This document shows positions 16,723 through 26,209 of a DNA stretch of 64,000 bases, piece after piece. The stretch is from Candidatus Enterococcus courvalinii (GTDB lineage: Bacteria; Bacillota; Bacilli; Lactobacillales; Enterococcaceae). Position 1 is the first letter of the stretch, and every line of letters starts with the position of its first letter. A program made the translations under genes and the position numbers. The stretch is taken from the NCBI RefSeq assembly GCF_017315945.1, contig NZ_JAFLWI010000002.1:62001-126000 (forward strand), given 5' to 3'. The notes under the pieces are model-generated. The model saw nothing but the letters and a program-made list of their open reading frames with translations, searched no databases and had not been told where the DNA came from.

Positions 16723-17321
16723 GTTTCGTTTTAGGGTTAACTGGAAGTATTGCAACAGGTAAAAGTACAGCAGCTGAAGTTTTTAAAAAACATGGGATTC
16801 CAGTAATCGATGGTGACGTAGTGGCAAGAGAAGTTGTCGAACCTGGGACTGACGGTTTGATGGCAATCGTTGAAGTATTTGGCAAAGAAATCTTGAATGA
16901 AGATGGTACACTAAATCGTAAAAAGTTAGGTACTGTCGTATTCGCAGACGATGAATCGCGACAAACCTTAAATCGTGTGTTGAATCCGTTCATCCGTGGA
17001 CGTATCAAACAACAAATTGCTGAGAAAAAACAGCAGAATCCATTAGTTGTTGTTGATGTACCTTTACTGTTTGAAGGACACTATGAACGTTACATGGATG
17101 CTGTAGCAGTTGTTTACACCACAGAAGCGATTCAGCTCGAACGACTGATGAAACGAAACCAATTAACAGAAGCTGAAGCTTTAAAACGAATAAAGACACA
17201 GTGGTCGATCGAAGTGAAAAAAGAACGAGCGGATATTTTGTTTGATAATACTCGAACAAAAGAAGAATTAGTCCAACAAGTTGAGTCGTGGTTAAAGGAA
17301 CAATCATTTATCACAGATTAA
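16695..17321 (+). CDS. coaE: Dephospho-CoA kinase
   Basis: 208 residues. P-loop GLTGSIATGKSTAAE, DGDVVAREVVEPG, VDVPLLFEG and the lid region RLMKRNQLTEAEALKRIKTQ. It phosphorylates dephospho-CoA in the last step of coenzyme A synthesis. The frame is open upstream to 16626, but ATG 16695 gives the usual N-terminus a few residues before the P-loop; an AAGGGGG lies about 16 bp upstream, and the overlap with mutM (28 bp) points to translational coupling. The exact start is uncertain. Confidence 0.93.
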   Translation: MSATKIAEVGFVLGLTGSIATGKSTAAEVFKKHGIPVIDGDVVAREVVEPGTDGLMAIVEVFGKEILNEDGTLNRKKLGTVVFADDESRQTLNRVLNPFIRGRIKQQIAEKKQQNPLVVVDVPLLFEGHYERYMDAVAVVYTTEAIQLERLMKRNQLTEAEALKRIKTQWSIEVKKERADILFDNTRTKEELVQQVESWLKEQSFITD

Positions 17322-17331
17322 AAAATAAAAA

Positions 17332-17373
17332 GGCAAAGTGCTTCGTTAGCTGAACGGAGAGCTTTGCTTTTTT
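17332..17373 (+). terminator. Intrinsic terminator of the polA-mutM-coaE unit
   Basis: GGCAAAGT arm (17332-17339) with the GCTTTGCT arm near 17361-17368, an internal pairing CTTCGTT/GAACGGAG, then TTTTTT. Confidence 0.8.
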
Positions 17374-17520
17374 AGTTTGGAGGCTCTGATTTCGTTCGCA
17401 AAGCGTGTAAAACTAAAGTCACGCGTTTAATTGCGTGGCTGAAAGACGTAGCTAGTCGTATATTTTGAGTATCTTGTTTATTTTTGTTATGCTAAAGATA
17501 AGAATAAGGGAGGGATTTGT

Positions 17521-17853
17521 ATGGGAAATATCAAGAATCAAAAAGATAAAGTTGTTGGATCTGCCAAAGAAAAAATTGGTAAGTTACTTGATAAAGATGA
17601 ATTAAAAAATGAAGGTCGTGTACAAGCTGAGATTGGTAAAAAGAAAGCAGATCAATATAAAGAACGAATTGCTGAACTGGAAGATCAACAAGCAGAAAAA
17701 GAAGCGCGTCAACAAGACCTGACACAAGAACGAAAAAAAGAAATGTCTGATCGAACAAAAAAACCACTCCCAGACGCTGAACACATCCCTGATGAACAAA
17801 AAATCGAAGAGCAACGGTTAAAACATTACACTGGTATTGAAGAAAAATTGTAG
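17521..17853 (+). CDS. CsbD-like stress protein with charged C-terminal extension
   Basis: 110 residues, highly charged, no hydrophobic core. Residues 1-45 fit the CsbD family (KNQKDKVVGSAKEKIGKLL, NEGRVQAEIGKKKAD). The rest is a Glu/Lys/Gln-rich, probably coiled or disordered tail. CsbD proteins are general-stress proteins of unknown biochemistry. GGGAGGG precedes ATG 17521. It sits as a single unit between coaE and nrdR with terminators on both sides. Confidence 0.75.
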   Translation: MGNIKNQKDKVVGSAKEKIGKLLDKDELKNEGRVQAEIGKKKADQYKERIAELEDQQAEKEARQQDLTQERKKEMSDRTKKPLPDAEHIPDEQKIEEQRLKHYTGIEEKL

Positions 17854-17924
17854 TTTTTGAAAACGTGAGTGATGTTTTCGAAAAGAAACAGTTGAAAATC
17901 ATTCATAGTTTCGTTTTGACCGTC

Positions 17925-17964
17925 AAATGAGTTGTGATAAATTTTTGTCACAGCTCATTTTTTT
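17925..17964 (+). terminator. Intrinsic terminator after the CsbD-like gene
   Basis: AAATGAGTTGTGA (17925-17937) pairs with TCACAGCTCATTT with one G-T/A mismatch, followed by a T run. Confidence 0.85.
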
Positions 17965-18046
17965 GGAATGAATAGATAAAAACGATTTATTAACGATGGA
18001 AACTGCATCTTTTTAGTTGGGAAAGTCGCTTAACATAAAAGTTTCA

Positions 18047-18055
18047 TGTTATAAT
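18047..18055 (+). promoter_or_regulatory. Extended -10 of the nrdR-dnaB-dnaI operon
   Basis: TGTTATAAT at 18047-18055, about 65 bp before nrdR. No good -35 is visible. Confidence 0.5.
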
Positions 18056-18121
18056 GCAACTAACTATGAAAGAGCAAAATGTTCTTTTTATAAAACTTAA
18101 ATGATACATGAGGTGAACTAA

Positions 18122-18622
18122 ATGAGATGTCCAAGATGTCAACATAATAATTCCCGTGTTATTGATAGCCGTCAAGCAGATGATGGTCGGGCGATTCGTC
18201 GTCGACGTGAGTGTGAAAATTGCTCATTTCGTTTTACAACATTTGAAAGAATCGAAGCTGCACCACTGCTAGTTATCAAGAAAAACGGTGAGCGTGAAGA
18301 GTTTAATCGAGATAAGATTTTAAGAGGATTGATTCGTTCAGCCGAAAAGCGTCCAGTTGCTATGGAGCAAATGGAGCAAATTGTGAACCATGTAGAAAAT
18401 CGTGTCCGAAGTTTGGGCGAAAATGAAGTATCAACCAATTTAATTGGGGAATATGTCATGGAAGATCTTGTGAATTTGGATGAAATTGCCTATATCCGTT
18501 TTGCAAGTGTGTACCGCCAATTTAAAGATATGTCTGTGTTCTTAAAAGAACTGCAAGATATCGTAGAGAAGGCAAAAGAAAATAACAATTCTAAAGATAC
18601 CGAAGACGAAAGTACAGAATAA
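18122..18622 (+). CDS. nrdR: Transcriptional repressor NrdR
   Basis: 166 residues. N-terminal zinc ribbon ([20 protein letters not shown] with the second pair CENCSFRF) and the ATP-cone domain ([23 protein letters not shown]). NrdR senses ATP/dATP and represses ribonucleotide reductase genes at NrdR boxes. It is about 16 residues longer than the usual 150, with an acidic tail ending DTEDESTE. It leads the operon with dnaB and dnaI, the common Bacillus/Enterococcus arrangement. Confidence 0.96.
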   Translation: MRCPRCQHNNSRVIDSRQADDGRAIRRRRECENCSFRFTTFERIEAAPLLVIKKNGEREEFNRDKILRGLIRSAEKRPVAMEQMEQIVNHVENRVRSLGENEVSTNLIGEYVMEDLVNLDEIAYIRFASVYRQFKDMSVFLKELQDIVEKAKENNNSKDTEDESTE

Positions 18623-18635
18623 AGGGGGCATTTCC

Positions 18636-20024
18636 TTGGAAAATGCTTGGAAAGAGCTTCAACCAAAAAATATCTACCAAGGAAGAAAGCAGAGTCCTTT
18701 AAAAGAAGAAAATCGAAATGCGTTGCTCTATCTTTACCAACCTTTGATTGGTGGAGAAGCGCTTAGTGTTTATCTCACTCTTTTGACAGAAATTTCTTTA
18801 GAGACTGGCCAAGGACCAGAAGGACTTCACGCAGATTTATTGAGTAGTCTTGGTTGTGGCATCCCTCAATTTTACGAAGCACGAAAAAAACTTGAGGGAA
18901 TTGGCTTATTAGATGTTTATTACAAAGAAGATCCTAGCCTAGGTGCATGTTTCCTTTATGAACTGTTGGAACCGATGTCGGCGAAACAGTTCTTTATGGA
19001 TTCTGTTTTAAGCTTTTTACTATTAGAAAAGGTTGGTGAGCGTCGCTTTGATCAGTTAGTTAAGCGTTTCGAACCAAAAAAACTTTCAACAAAAGGCTAT
19101 CAGAAAAAAACCAAAAAATTTTTAGAAGTGTACCAATTTAACGAGGCTTCCTTTGCCGCTGATAAACAGCAAATCGAGAAGTTGGAAGAAATATTTACTG
19201 AGCAAGTAGCAACGAAACGATTACCTGAAAAAAGTACGATTGACTGGGCTTTTTTGACAAACTGGTTGCAAAAAAAACATATTGATAAACCAGATGAACC
19301 AACCATCAAACAACTCGAAATGTATCAACAATTATACGGGTTGGATGATCTAGCTTTAGGTGAAAAAATCGTTGAAGCGTACGACTTTACAGAACAAAAA
19401 GTATCTTTGAAAGAACTTCAAAAAATCTTTTTAGCAAACCCTGTTAGTCAATCACTTGGGATAAAAGTGCCTGTAGAAAATTCAGACAGTACCGAAATCA
19501 CAAACACAAAAGCTGAATCAGTTCCTAATCAAGGACAGCTGTCTGCAGCCTCTGTGCAGTTAATCAAAGAAGCTCAAAGTGTTCCACCAATGAAATATTT
19601 AGAGTCAATCAAAAAAGAAAAAAATGGGTATGTATCTAAATCAGAAACGTGGTTGATGCAAGAGCTTGTTTCTCGTTCAGGGCTTCCAAGTAGTGTTATC
19701 AATGTGCTATTGAACTATGTATTAGTTATCAAAAATCAAGCAAGTTTAGGGACAAACTATGTTAATACGATTGCTAATGAATGGGCACAGCAGAAAGTCA
19801 TGACAGCAGAAGATGCCATTGCCCATATTAAAAAGAAAAGCCAAGAAGGCACGGAGAAAAAGCAAACGAGAAACTACTCAAATACTCGTCGAAACGTGCG
19901 GCGGGAAAAATTACCTGATTGGGTAAATCAACCAAAAGACGAGAAGAAGATCAGTCAAGAAAAACAAGCGGAAATTGATCGTCGCTTTAAAGAATACCTT
20001 GCTAAAAAGGAGGGTGACAACTAA
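18636..20024 (+). CDS. dnaB: Replication initiation and membrane attachment protein DnaB (DnaD/DnaB family)
   Basis: 462 residues, the Gram-positive DnaB helicase-loading protein and not the helicase. The N-terminal winged-helix region runs to about residue 150 (LYLYQPLIGGEALSVYLTLL). The C-terminal DnaB_2/DnaD domain is around 320-400 (PMKYLESIKKEKNGYVSKSE, LPSSVINVLLNYVL, YVNTIANEWAQQKV), followed by a charged tail. It works with DnaD and DnaI to load the replicative helicase at oriC. The TTG start at 18636 has AAAGGGGG upstream. Its stop overlaps the dnaI start. Confidence 0.93.
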   Translation: MENAWKELQPKNIYQGRKQSPLKEENRNALLYLYQPLIGGEALSVYLTLLTEISLETGQGPEGLHADLLSSLGCGIPQFYEARKKLEGIGLLDVYYKEDPSLGACFLYELLEPMSAKQFFMDSVLSFLLLEKVGERRFDQLVKRFEPKKLSTKGYQKKTKKFLEVYQFNEASFAADKQQIEKLEEIFTEQVATKRLPEKSTIDWAFLTNWLQKKHIDKPDEPTIKQLEMYQQLYGLDDLALGEKIVEAYDFTEQKVSLKELQKIFLANPVSQSLGIKVPVENSDSTEITNTKAESVPNQGQLSAASVQLIKEAQSVPPMKYLESIKKEKNGYVSKSETWLMQELVSRSGLPSSVINVLLNYVLVIKNQASLGTNYVNTIANEWAQQKVMTAEDAIAHIKKKSQEGTEKKQTRNYSNTRRNVRREKLPDWVNQPKDEKKISQEKQAEIDRRFKEYLAKKEGDN

Positions 20025-20950
20025 TGGAAGATGTTGGAAGAGAGTTAAAAAAAATCATTAGCAAACGTAATTACCAAGAAAAGTATGCCGAAATGATTCA
20101 AGAAGCATTGAATGATTCAGATGTTCAAGCCTTTTTGGCAGAACACCAAGAACGATTAACACAAGCAGATATTGAAAAAAGCTATGCAAAACTTTATGAG
20201 TTTGTTCAAGAAAAGCGAAAATATCAGAAAAATGATCCAACAATGATTGCACCAGGATACGAACCAAAACTAGTGTTGAACTTTCATTATGTGGATGTCA
20301 CCTATGTGCCGACTGAAGCATTGATTGCTCGACAAAAACAAGAAGAAATACGTAGTCGGGTGAAAGCAATGGACATGCCTAAGGATATTCAAACAGCTAC
20401 CTTTGAAGGATTTGAGCAAACAAGCGGCCGTAGCGATGCCTTTTTTGAAGCATTCAATTTTGTGGAACAATACACAAATGATCCTAAAGGTTACCATAAA
20501 GGGTTATATCTAGTTGGGAGCTTTGGAATTGGTAAAACGTATTTGTTAGGTGCAATCGCCCATGACTTAGCCGTTGCAGGGTACACAACGACACTTGTTC
20601 ATTTTCCAACATTTGCAGTTGAAATGAAACAAGCGATTGGGAAAGACCAAGTTTCAGATAAATTGGATGCGGTAAAACGTTCTCCTATCCTAATGATGGA
20701 CGATATTGGAGCCGATGCCATGAGTAGTTGGATTCGTGATGAAGTATTTGGCGTTATTTTGCAATATCGAATGCAGGAACAACTACCGACCTTTTTCTCA
20801 TCAAACTTTACAATGGATGAGTTAGAAAAACATTTGTCTGTCACACAACGTGGAGATGAAGAGCCATTAAAAGCTAAACGCATTATGGAACGAATTCGTT
20901 ATCTAACAAAAGAAATCGAGATGACTGGGAAGAACCGTCGAAACAGCTAA
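20024..20950 (+). CDS. dnaI: Primosomal protein DnaI (helicase loader)
   Basis: 308 residues. N-terminal helicase-binding domain (residues 1-130), then an AAA+ domain with Walker A GSFGIGKTYLLGAIA, Walker B ILMMDDIGAD and sensor-1 FFSSNFTMDEL. It loads the replicative helicase during initiation and restart. It overlaps the last base of dnaB and has a strong AGGAGG just upstream, so dnaB and dnaI are cotranslated. Confidence 0.96.
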   Translation: MEDVGRELKKIISKRNYQEKYAEMIQEALNDSDVQAFLAEHQERLTQADIEKSYAKLYEFVQEKRKYQKNDPTMIAPGYEPKLVLNFHYVDVTYVPTEALIARQKQEEIRSRVKAMDMPKDIQTATFEGFEQTSGRSDAFFEAFNFVEQYTNDPKGYHKGLYLVGSFGIGKTYLLGAIAHDLAVAGYTTTLVHFPTFAVEMKQAIGKDQVSDKLDAVKRSPILMMDDIGADAMSSWIRDEVFGVILQYRMQEQLPTFFSSNFTMDELEKHLSVTQRGDEEPLKAKRIMERIRYLTKEIEMTGKNRRNS

Positions 20951-20980
20951 AAGTGAATAAAAGAATGGGAGATGTGGTTT

Positions 20981-21400
20981 ATGAAGCGAATAGTATCTTG
21001 CTTGACCTTAGCGACAACCTTTTTATTATTAACTGCTTGTGGCAATCAGTCTACTAATAATGGACAAACAACTGAAACGACTTCTACTTCATCAGCACAT
21101 GATCAAAGTGTTTTTACTGGGACAGTCGAAGAAGTGATTGAAAGCGACGAAGAGGATCAAATCATTCGTGTAAAATTAGTTGACGTCAAGGCAAAAATTG
21201 ATCCTGAGAATATTGGGACTTCATTTGCGAATGACGGTGTCATCTTGAATGCGCCAGCAGATAAAATCAAACCTAGTGTGGATGCTTTGTCTGAAGGGAC
21301 AGAAGTCGAGTTAACCTTGGCTAAAACACCTGTGATGACAATGTCGTTACCACCGCAAATTCCAGGGAATTCAATTATTCAAGTTTTGGCTATCCAATAA
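20981..21400 (+). CDS. Small secreted lipoprotein of unknown function
   Basis: 139 residues. Basic N-terminus, hydrophobic segment, then the lipobox LLTAC, with Cys at about residue 20 as the lipidation site. A Ser/Thr-rich linker and one small beta-rich domain follow (VFTGTVEEVIESDEEDQIIR, VELTLAKTPVMTMSLPPQIPG), resembling an OB-like fold, but I cannot name the family. ATG 20981 with GGGAGA upstream is preferred over ATG 20972. It lies 30 bp after dnaI and may be cotranscribed with it. Confidence 0.8.
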   Translation: MKRIVSCLTLATTFLLLTACGNQSTNNGQTTETTSTSSAHDQSVFTGTVEEVIESDEEDQIIRVKLVDVKAKIDPENIGTSFANDGVILNAPADKIKPSVDALSEGTEVELTLAKTPVMTMSLPPQIPGNSIIQVLAIQ

Positions 21401-21415
21401 TTGAGTGAGTGAAGC

Positions 21416-21466
21416 AACCGGTTTTTTAATTTCGCAAGAGTGGCGAAGTTGAAAAATCGGTTTTTA
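21416..21466 (+). terminator. Intrinsic terminator after the lipoprotein gene
   Basis: Long imperfect stem from AACCGGTTTTTTAATTTCGC to GCGAAGTTGAAAAATCGGTTT, followed by TT. The following DNA up to 21697 holds a second weak hairpin (about 21609-21652) and no gene. Confidence 0.7.
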
Positions 21467-21667
21467 GGTTGGTACAGTAAGAGTGGGGACTCGAATCCTT
21501 TACTTGTATTTTGTCAGAAATAATAGGGTAAAGGAATGAAATAGTTCAACTGACTTATGAACGAAATCATAATGTGATGTTCAAGTGAAAAGAATAAAAA
21601 ATTTGAAAGAGGGCTATCGAGAAAAAGGATTTTCTATCATATCCCTCTCCTTATTTTATGGAGGAAA

Positions 21668-21676
21668 TGCTATAAT
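21668..21676 (+). promoter_or_regulatory. Extended -10 of the trmK operon
   Basis: TGCTATAAT at 21668-21676, 21 bp before the trmK start. Confidence 0.55.
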
Positions 21677-21697
21677 GATTGGAAAAGGAGTGAGGTT

Positions 21698-22399
21698 ATG
21701 AACCATTTAGATTTATCGCGACGCTTAGCTGCTGTTGGAGAATTTGTTCCTGCAAAAGCTCGTTTAGCAGATATTGGCTCAGATCACGCCTATTTGCCGG
21801 TTGCTTTGATGCTAAAAGGAAAAATTGAGTTTGCAGTTGCTGGTGAAGTGGTGAAAGGTCCATTTGAGTCTGCGCAAAAACAAGTTAGAAAAGATGGCTT
21901 AGAAGGGCGCATTATTGTTCGTTTGGCGAATGGTCTGGCAGCAATTGAACCTTCAGATGAAATTACCGCCATCACGATTGCTGGTATGGGTGGCGCATTG
22001 ATTCGTGATATTTTAGAAGCAGGGAAAACACGTCTAACTCAAAAAGAGCGTTTGATTCTTCAACCCAATATTGGTGAGCGTACGCTTCGAGTCTGGTTGG
22101 AAGAAAACCAATATCAGATTATTGAAGAAGTTATTTTAGAAGAAAATAAAAAGATCTACGAGATTATCGTGGCGGAAAAAGCGACTAGTCCAGTAACTTA
22201 TTCTCCAGAAGATCTGATGTTTGGACCTCTTTTACGAAAAACAAAGAATGCTATTTTTAAAGCAAAATGGCAAAGAGAACTTGCGCAACGTGAAGCCATC
22301 GTTCAGCAAATGATTCAAGCAAATAAAGGTGCCGAAATCAGCGAACGCCAACAAACATTTGAAGCTGAAATCAAACAGATTCAGGAGGTGTTGAAATGA
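21698..22399 (+). CDS. trmK: tRNA (adenine(22)-N1)-methyltransferase
   Basis: 233 residues. SAM-binding motif ARLADIGSDHAYLPVAL, then AGEVVKGPFESAQ, the conserved TIAGMGGALIRDIL and LQPNIGERTLRVWL, and a helical C-terminal domain. It methylates N1 of A22 in certain tRNAs. AAAGGAGTGAGG precedes ATG 21698. The stop codon overlaps the next start in ATGA, the standard pairing with the Nif3-like gene in Firmicutes. Confidence 0.93.
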   Translation: MNHLDLSRRLAAVGEFVPAKARLADIGSDHAYLPVALMLKGKIEFAVAGEVVKGPFESAQKQVRKDGLEGRIIVRLANGLAAIEPSDEITAITIAGMGGALIRDILEAGKTRLTQKERLILQPNIGERTLRVWLEENQYQIIEEVILEENKKIYEIIVAEKATSPVTYSPEDLMFGPLLRKTKNAIFKAKWQRELAQREAIVQQMIQANKGAEISERQQTFEAEIKQIQEVLK

Positions 22400-23517
22400 T
22401 TCATGCACAAACGTTCATTAATCGCTTTGAACAGTATTGTCCTCAATGGCTCGCAGAAGAAGGCGATCCAGTCGGCCTACAAATTGGTACATTGAATAAA
22501 CCAATTCAAAGAGTCATGATGACGTTAGATGTTCGTCCAGAAGTAGTCGAAGAAGCAATTGCTAAAAAAATCGATTTACTGATTGCCAAGCATCCACCGA
22601 TTTTTCGTCCAATCAAGCAATTGACTACTGATGATCCGCAAGAAAAAATGTATGCAGACTTATTGAAACATGAGATTGCCGTTTACGCTGCACATACAAA
22701 TATGGATATTATTTGGGACGGGTTAAATGACTGGTTTTGTGAGCGACTAGGTATTCAAGTCGAAAGCTATTTAGTAAAGACACATGAAGTAAGGTATAAA
22801 AAATTAGCGGTTTATTTACCTGTCGAGAATGCAACAACTATGCGTGAAGCGCTTGGACAGGCTGGTGCAGGTCAATTAGGCAACTATTCAAACGCAAGCT
22901 TTACCTCAGTTGGGCAAGGTCGTTTTACACCTTCAGAACAAGCACGTCCAACGATTGGGACATCTGGCAAAGCAGAAAAAGTTCAAGAAGCAAAAGTGGA
23001 AGTGATTTTTCCAGAAACAATTGAGCAAACAGTTCTTCAAGCCATGAGAGCACATCATCCATATGAAGAAATCGCTTATGACTTGTTTTCTGTTGATGCA
23101 CCAACAGAAAGTTTTGGATTAGGGCGTGTCGGAACGTTGCCAAAAACATTAGACCTAACAACATTCATTGAAAAAGTCAAAACGTCACTTCAAGTTGATG
23201 ACTTACGTATCGTTTTGCCACCTCAATTAACTGAGCCAAAAGTTCAACGAATTGCGATTTGTGGTGGAAGCGGTGAAAAATTTTATCCATCTGCATTGAA
23301 GCAAGGCGCAGATGTTTACATTACAGGTGATCTCTATTATCATACAGCACAAGACATGCAAAGTGCAGGTCTGATCGCAATTGATCCTGGCCATTATATT
23401 GAGTCATTATGTAAAGAAAAATTTGTTGAAAAATTTGAATCTTGGAAACAAGAAGAACAATGGGATCTTGATTTTTTTGTTTCTGAAACAAATACAAATC
23501 CATTCCAGTTTCATTAA
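22396..23517 (+). CDS. Nif3-like dinuclear metal centre hexameric protein (DUF34/YqfO)
   Basis: 373 residues, the long Firmicute form. N-terminal NIF3 half (EEGDPVGLQIG, LIAKHPPIFRPIKQL, YAAHTNMDIIWDGLNDW), a central PII-like insert (VIFPETIEQTVLQAMRAHHPYEEIAYDLF), and C-terminal NIF3 half (IAICGGSGEKFYPSALKQGADVYITGDLYYH, IDPGHY). The histidines and acidic residues bind two metals. Related proteins have been linked to GTP cyclohydrolase I-type or metallochaperone activity, but the role is unsettled. It overlaps trmK by 4 bp. Confidence 0.93.
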   Translation: MIHAQTFINRFEQYCPQWLAEEGDPVGLQIGTLNKPIQRVMMTLDVRPEVVEEAIAKKIDLLIAKHPPIFRPIKQLTTDDPQEKMYADLLKHEIAVYAAHTNMDIIWDGLNDWFCERLGIQVESYLVKTHEVRYKKLAVYLPVENATTMREALGQAGAGQLGNYSNASFTSVGQGRFTPSEQARPTIGTSGKAEKVQEAKVEVIFPETIEQTVLQAMRAHHPYEEIAYDLFSVDAPTESFGLGRVGTLPKTLDLTTFIEKVKTSLQVDDLRIVLPPQLTEPKVQRIAICGGSGEKFYPSALKQGADVYITGDLYYHTAQDMQSAGLIAIDPGHYIESLCKEKFVEKFESWKQEEQWDLDFFVSETNTNPFQFH

Positions 23518-23532
23518 AAAGGAGCAGATAAT

Positions 23533-24765
23533 ATGTACGAAAATCTTTTACCACGTTTTTTAAAATATGTGAAAACTGAAACACGCTCAGATGCAACAAG
23601 TACAACAACACCTTCAACAGCTACGCAAATTGCTTTTGCACAAGAACTAAAAAAAGAATTAGAAGAACTAGGCTTATCTGATGTTTTTTACAATGAGGAA
23701 AATGGCTTCGTAATGGGAACTTTACCCAGCAATGTAGATTATCCTGTTCGTTCAATCGGCTTTATTTCCCACATGGATACGGCAGATTTCAATGCAGTTG
23801 GTGTTAATCCACAAATCATTGAAAATTATGATGGTGAGTCAACAATTGTTTTGGACGAAGCAGGACAATACACGTTGAATACCAAAGATTTTCCCAACTT
23901 GAAAAACTATGAAGGACAAACATTGATTACAACTGACGGCAGTACATTGCTTGGTGCAGATGATAAAGCAGGGATTGCTGAAATCATGACAGCAATGGAA
24001 ATCTTGCTTAAAAATCCAACAATTCCACATGGCGAAATCAAAGTAGCTTTTGGTCCTGACGAAGAAATTGGTGTCGGCGCAGATAAGTTTGATGTTGACC
24101 AATTTAATGTGGATTTTGCTTATACGATTGATGGAGGTCCATTGGGCGAATTGCAATATGAAACATTTAGTGCAGCTCAAGCGAACTTAACGATTCTTGG
24201 AAAAAACGTTCACCCTGGAACAGCGAAAGATACAATGATTAATGCTTTACAATTAGCTATTGATTTTCATAACCAGCTTCCTGCAGATGAAGTTCCTGAA
24301 AAAACAGAAGGTTATGAAGGTTTCTTCCACCTAATGGCATTAACAGGTAACCCAGAAGAAGCTACAATGAGCTATATTATCCGCGATCACAATCGTGAAA
24401 AATTTGAAGCACGCAAAGCTTTGATTTCAAACATCCAAGAAAAAATGAATCAAGCATTTGATCAAGAACGAATCAAGGTTGATATGTTTGATCAATACTA
24501 CAATATGAAAGAAATCATCGAAAAAGATATGAGTATTGTTGAACTAGCTAAACAAGCAATGCTGGATTTAGCCATTGAACCTGTGATTGAACCAGTTCGT
24601 GGTGGAACAGATGGTTCAAAAATTTCTTATATGGGTATCCCAACACCAAATATTTTTGCTGGTGGCGAAAATATGCACGGACGTTTTGAATTTGTTTCGT
24701 TACAAGTGATGGAAAAAGCAACCGATGTCATCGTAAAAATTGCTGAGTTGAACACAAAAAAGTAA
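23533..24765 (+). CDS. pepT: Peptidase T (tripeptidase)
   Basis: 410 residues, M20B family. Metal ligands lie in [22 protein letters not shown] (bridging Asp), DEEIGVGAD, the [13 protein letters not shown] segment and the C-terminal [11 protein letters not shown]. It releases N-terminal residues from tripeptides in the cytosol. AAAGGAG precedes ATG 23533, 15 bp after the Nif3-like gene, so it may be read from the trmK promoter. A terminator follows. Confidence 0.96.
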   Translation: MYENLLPRFLKYVKTETRSDATSTTTPSTATQIAFAQELKKELEELGLSDVFYNEENGFVMGTLPSNVDYPVRSIGFISHMDTADFNAVGVNPQIIENYDGESTIVLDEAGQYTLNTKDFPNLKNYEGQTLITTDGSTLLGADDKAGIAEIMTAMEILLKNPTIPHGEIKVAFGPDEEIGVGADKFDVDQFNVDFAYTIDGGPLGELQYETFSAAQANLTILGKNVHPGTAKDTMINALQLAIDFHNQLPADEVPEKTEGYEGFFHLMALTGNPEEATMSYIIRDHNREKFEARKALISNIQEKMNQAFDQERIKVDMFDQYYNMKEIIEKDMSIVELAKQAMLDLAIEPVIEPVRGGTDGSKISYMGIPTPNIFAGGENMHGRFEFVSLQVMEKATDVIVKIAELNTKK

Positions 24766-24808
24766 CAAGTAATTTTTGATGTCAACTGAAGTCATCAAAA
24801 AAATTTTA

Positions 24809-24851
24809 AAAGTTGAGGCAAGTGAGTGAATCATTTGTCCCAACTTTTTTT
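24809..24851 (+). terminator. Intrinsic terminator after pepT
   Basis: AAAGTTGAGGCAAGTGA pairs with TCATTTGTCCCAACTTT with small mismatches, followed by a T run. Confidence 0.85.
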
Positions 24852-24965
24852 GTGTGCTGTTAAAGCTGTCTTATTCAAGTTTGTTAATAAAAATTAAATC
24901 AATAATCTCAATTTTTTTCATTTTTGGTAAAAAAAAGTAAAATAAGGTAGAAGGTGGCGAGAAAC

Positions 24966-25865
24966 ATGAAAAATTTACTAGTTTTTTATAACAAAAGTTC
25001 AGGAAAAGATGAAGGAGAGGCGTTGGCTAAATGGTTTCAACAATATGCGCAGAACAAGCAGCCTGATTTAGCTGTCCGGTTAACTCAAACTGGACCTGAA
25101 ATTCATGATGAAACATTGATTGAAAAAGCTGAATCATTTGATGCAGATACGTTGATTATCATTGGTGGCGACGGAACGATTCATCATATTGTCAAAGCTT
25201 TTCAAAAGACAATCGGAAATTATCATATTGGTTTATTACCAGGAGGAACGGTGAACAATCTTGCTCGCGTACTAGAAATTCCTTTAGAGAAAGAAGCAGC
25301 TGCTGATGTCATTTTAGCAGCACACACGAGAGCTATAGATTATGGAACAGTCAACGATTCAGTTATTATTATTTCAACGTTAACAGTTGGGTTATTAGCT
25401 GATACAGCAATGCGTGTGAGCCAAGAAGAAAAGCAAAAATTTGGGCCATGGGCATTTGCTAAACGATTCATTAAACTGGTCGTGCAAAAACGTCGTTATC
25501 GTTTAACAATCCAAACAGATGATAAAAAATGGGAACAAAAGGCGCAACTACTAACGGTTACTATGACGAACTCAGTAGGTGGATATACAAATTTTGATGA
25601 TTTAGCAAGCCCTGATGATGGAAAATTTCACGTGACGATCATTCCCAAATTAAATTTCTTTTCTTACATCTTTTACTTACCACGGATTATTCGAGGAAAA
25701 TTCTATACTGTTCCGGGAATTGATTATTACACAACCAGTGAATTACAGCTTGCCAGTGAAAAGAAAGTGGGTACGCGAACAGACGGAGACACGACAGATG
25801 ATTTACCAATTAGGATGACAGTGGTACCAAAAGGGTTGACTGTTTATGTACCAATCAATAAATAG
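24966..25865 (+). CDS. Diacylglycerol kinase-like lipid kinase (YegS/BmrU family)
   Basis: 299 residues. N-terminal DAGK catalytic domain with FYNKSSGKDEGEAL, the GGDGTIHHIVKAF motif (GGDGT) and LLPGGTVNNLAR. The C-terminal beta-sandwich ends with VGTRTDGDTTDDLPIRMTVVP. These cytosolic enzymes phosphorylate diacylglycerol or similar lipids at the membrane. ATG 24966 has AAGGTGG at good spacing; an in-frame GTG lies at 24954. The next two genes (DUF1294, YbhN-like) are membrane proteins transcribed in the same direction. Confidence 0.88.
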   Translation: MKNLLVFYNKSSGKDEGEALAKWFQQYAQNKQPDLAVRLTQTGPEIHDETLIEKAESFDADTLIIIGGDGTIHHIVKAFQKTIGNYHIGLLPGGTVNNLARVLEIPLEKEAAADVILAAHTRAIDYGTVNDSVIIISTLTVGLLADTAMRVSQEEKQKFGPWAFAKRFIKLVVQKRRYRLTIQTDDKKWEQKAQLLTVTMTNSVGGYTNFDDLASPDDGKFHVTIIPKLNFFSYIFYLPRIIRGKFYTVPGIDYYTTSELQLASEKKVGTRTDGDTTDDLPIRMTVVPKGLTVYVPINK

Positions 25866-25926
25866 TCTTTACATTCAATAGTAGTTTAGGGTAATCTTAA
25901 AAAGTACGATTTGAAAAGGAGAAAAG

Positions 25927-26199
25927 ATGGAAGCTTTGATACACAACCCTTTATGGTTCTATTTGATTATTGTTAATTTGTATTTGTTTTGTCTGATGGG
26001 CTATGATAAACACCAAGCAAGAGTTGGTGCATGGCGCGTTCCTGAGAGTAATTTGATTTTTGTTAGTCTGCTTGGTGGTGGATTAGGTGGATTGGTTGCT
26101 CGTAAAGTTTTTCACCATAAGACATTAAAGAAAAAATTCACGATTGGTTTTACTGCAGGCGTGATTGTTGATGTAATTTTGATTTATTTTTTCCATTAA
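25927..26199 (+). CDS. DUF1294 family small membrane protein
   Basis: 90 residues. It has an N-terminal hydrophobic helix, then the family motif MGYDKHQARVGAWRVPESNL, the glycine-rich LLGGGLGGLVARKVFHHKT, and a C-terminal helix. The family is of unknown function. AAAGGAG lies ahead of ATG 25927. It is followed after 11 bp by the YbhN-like gene. Confidence 0.85.
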   Translation: MEALIHNPLWFYLIIVNLYLFCLMGYDKHQARVGAWRVPESNLIFVSLLGGGLGGLVARKVFHHKTLKKKFTIGFTAGVIVDVILIYFFH

Positions 26200-26209
26200 G
26201 GAGTAACGG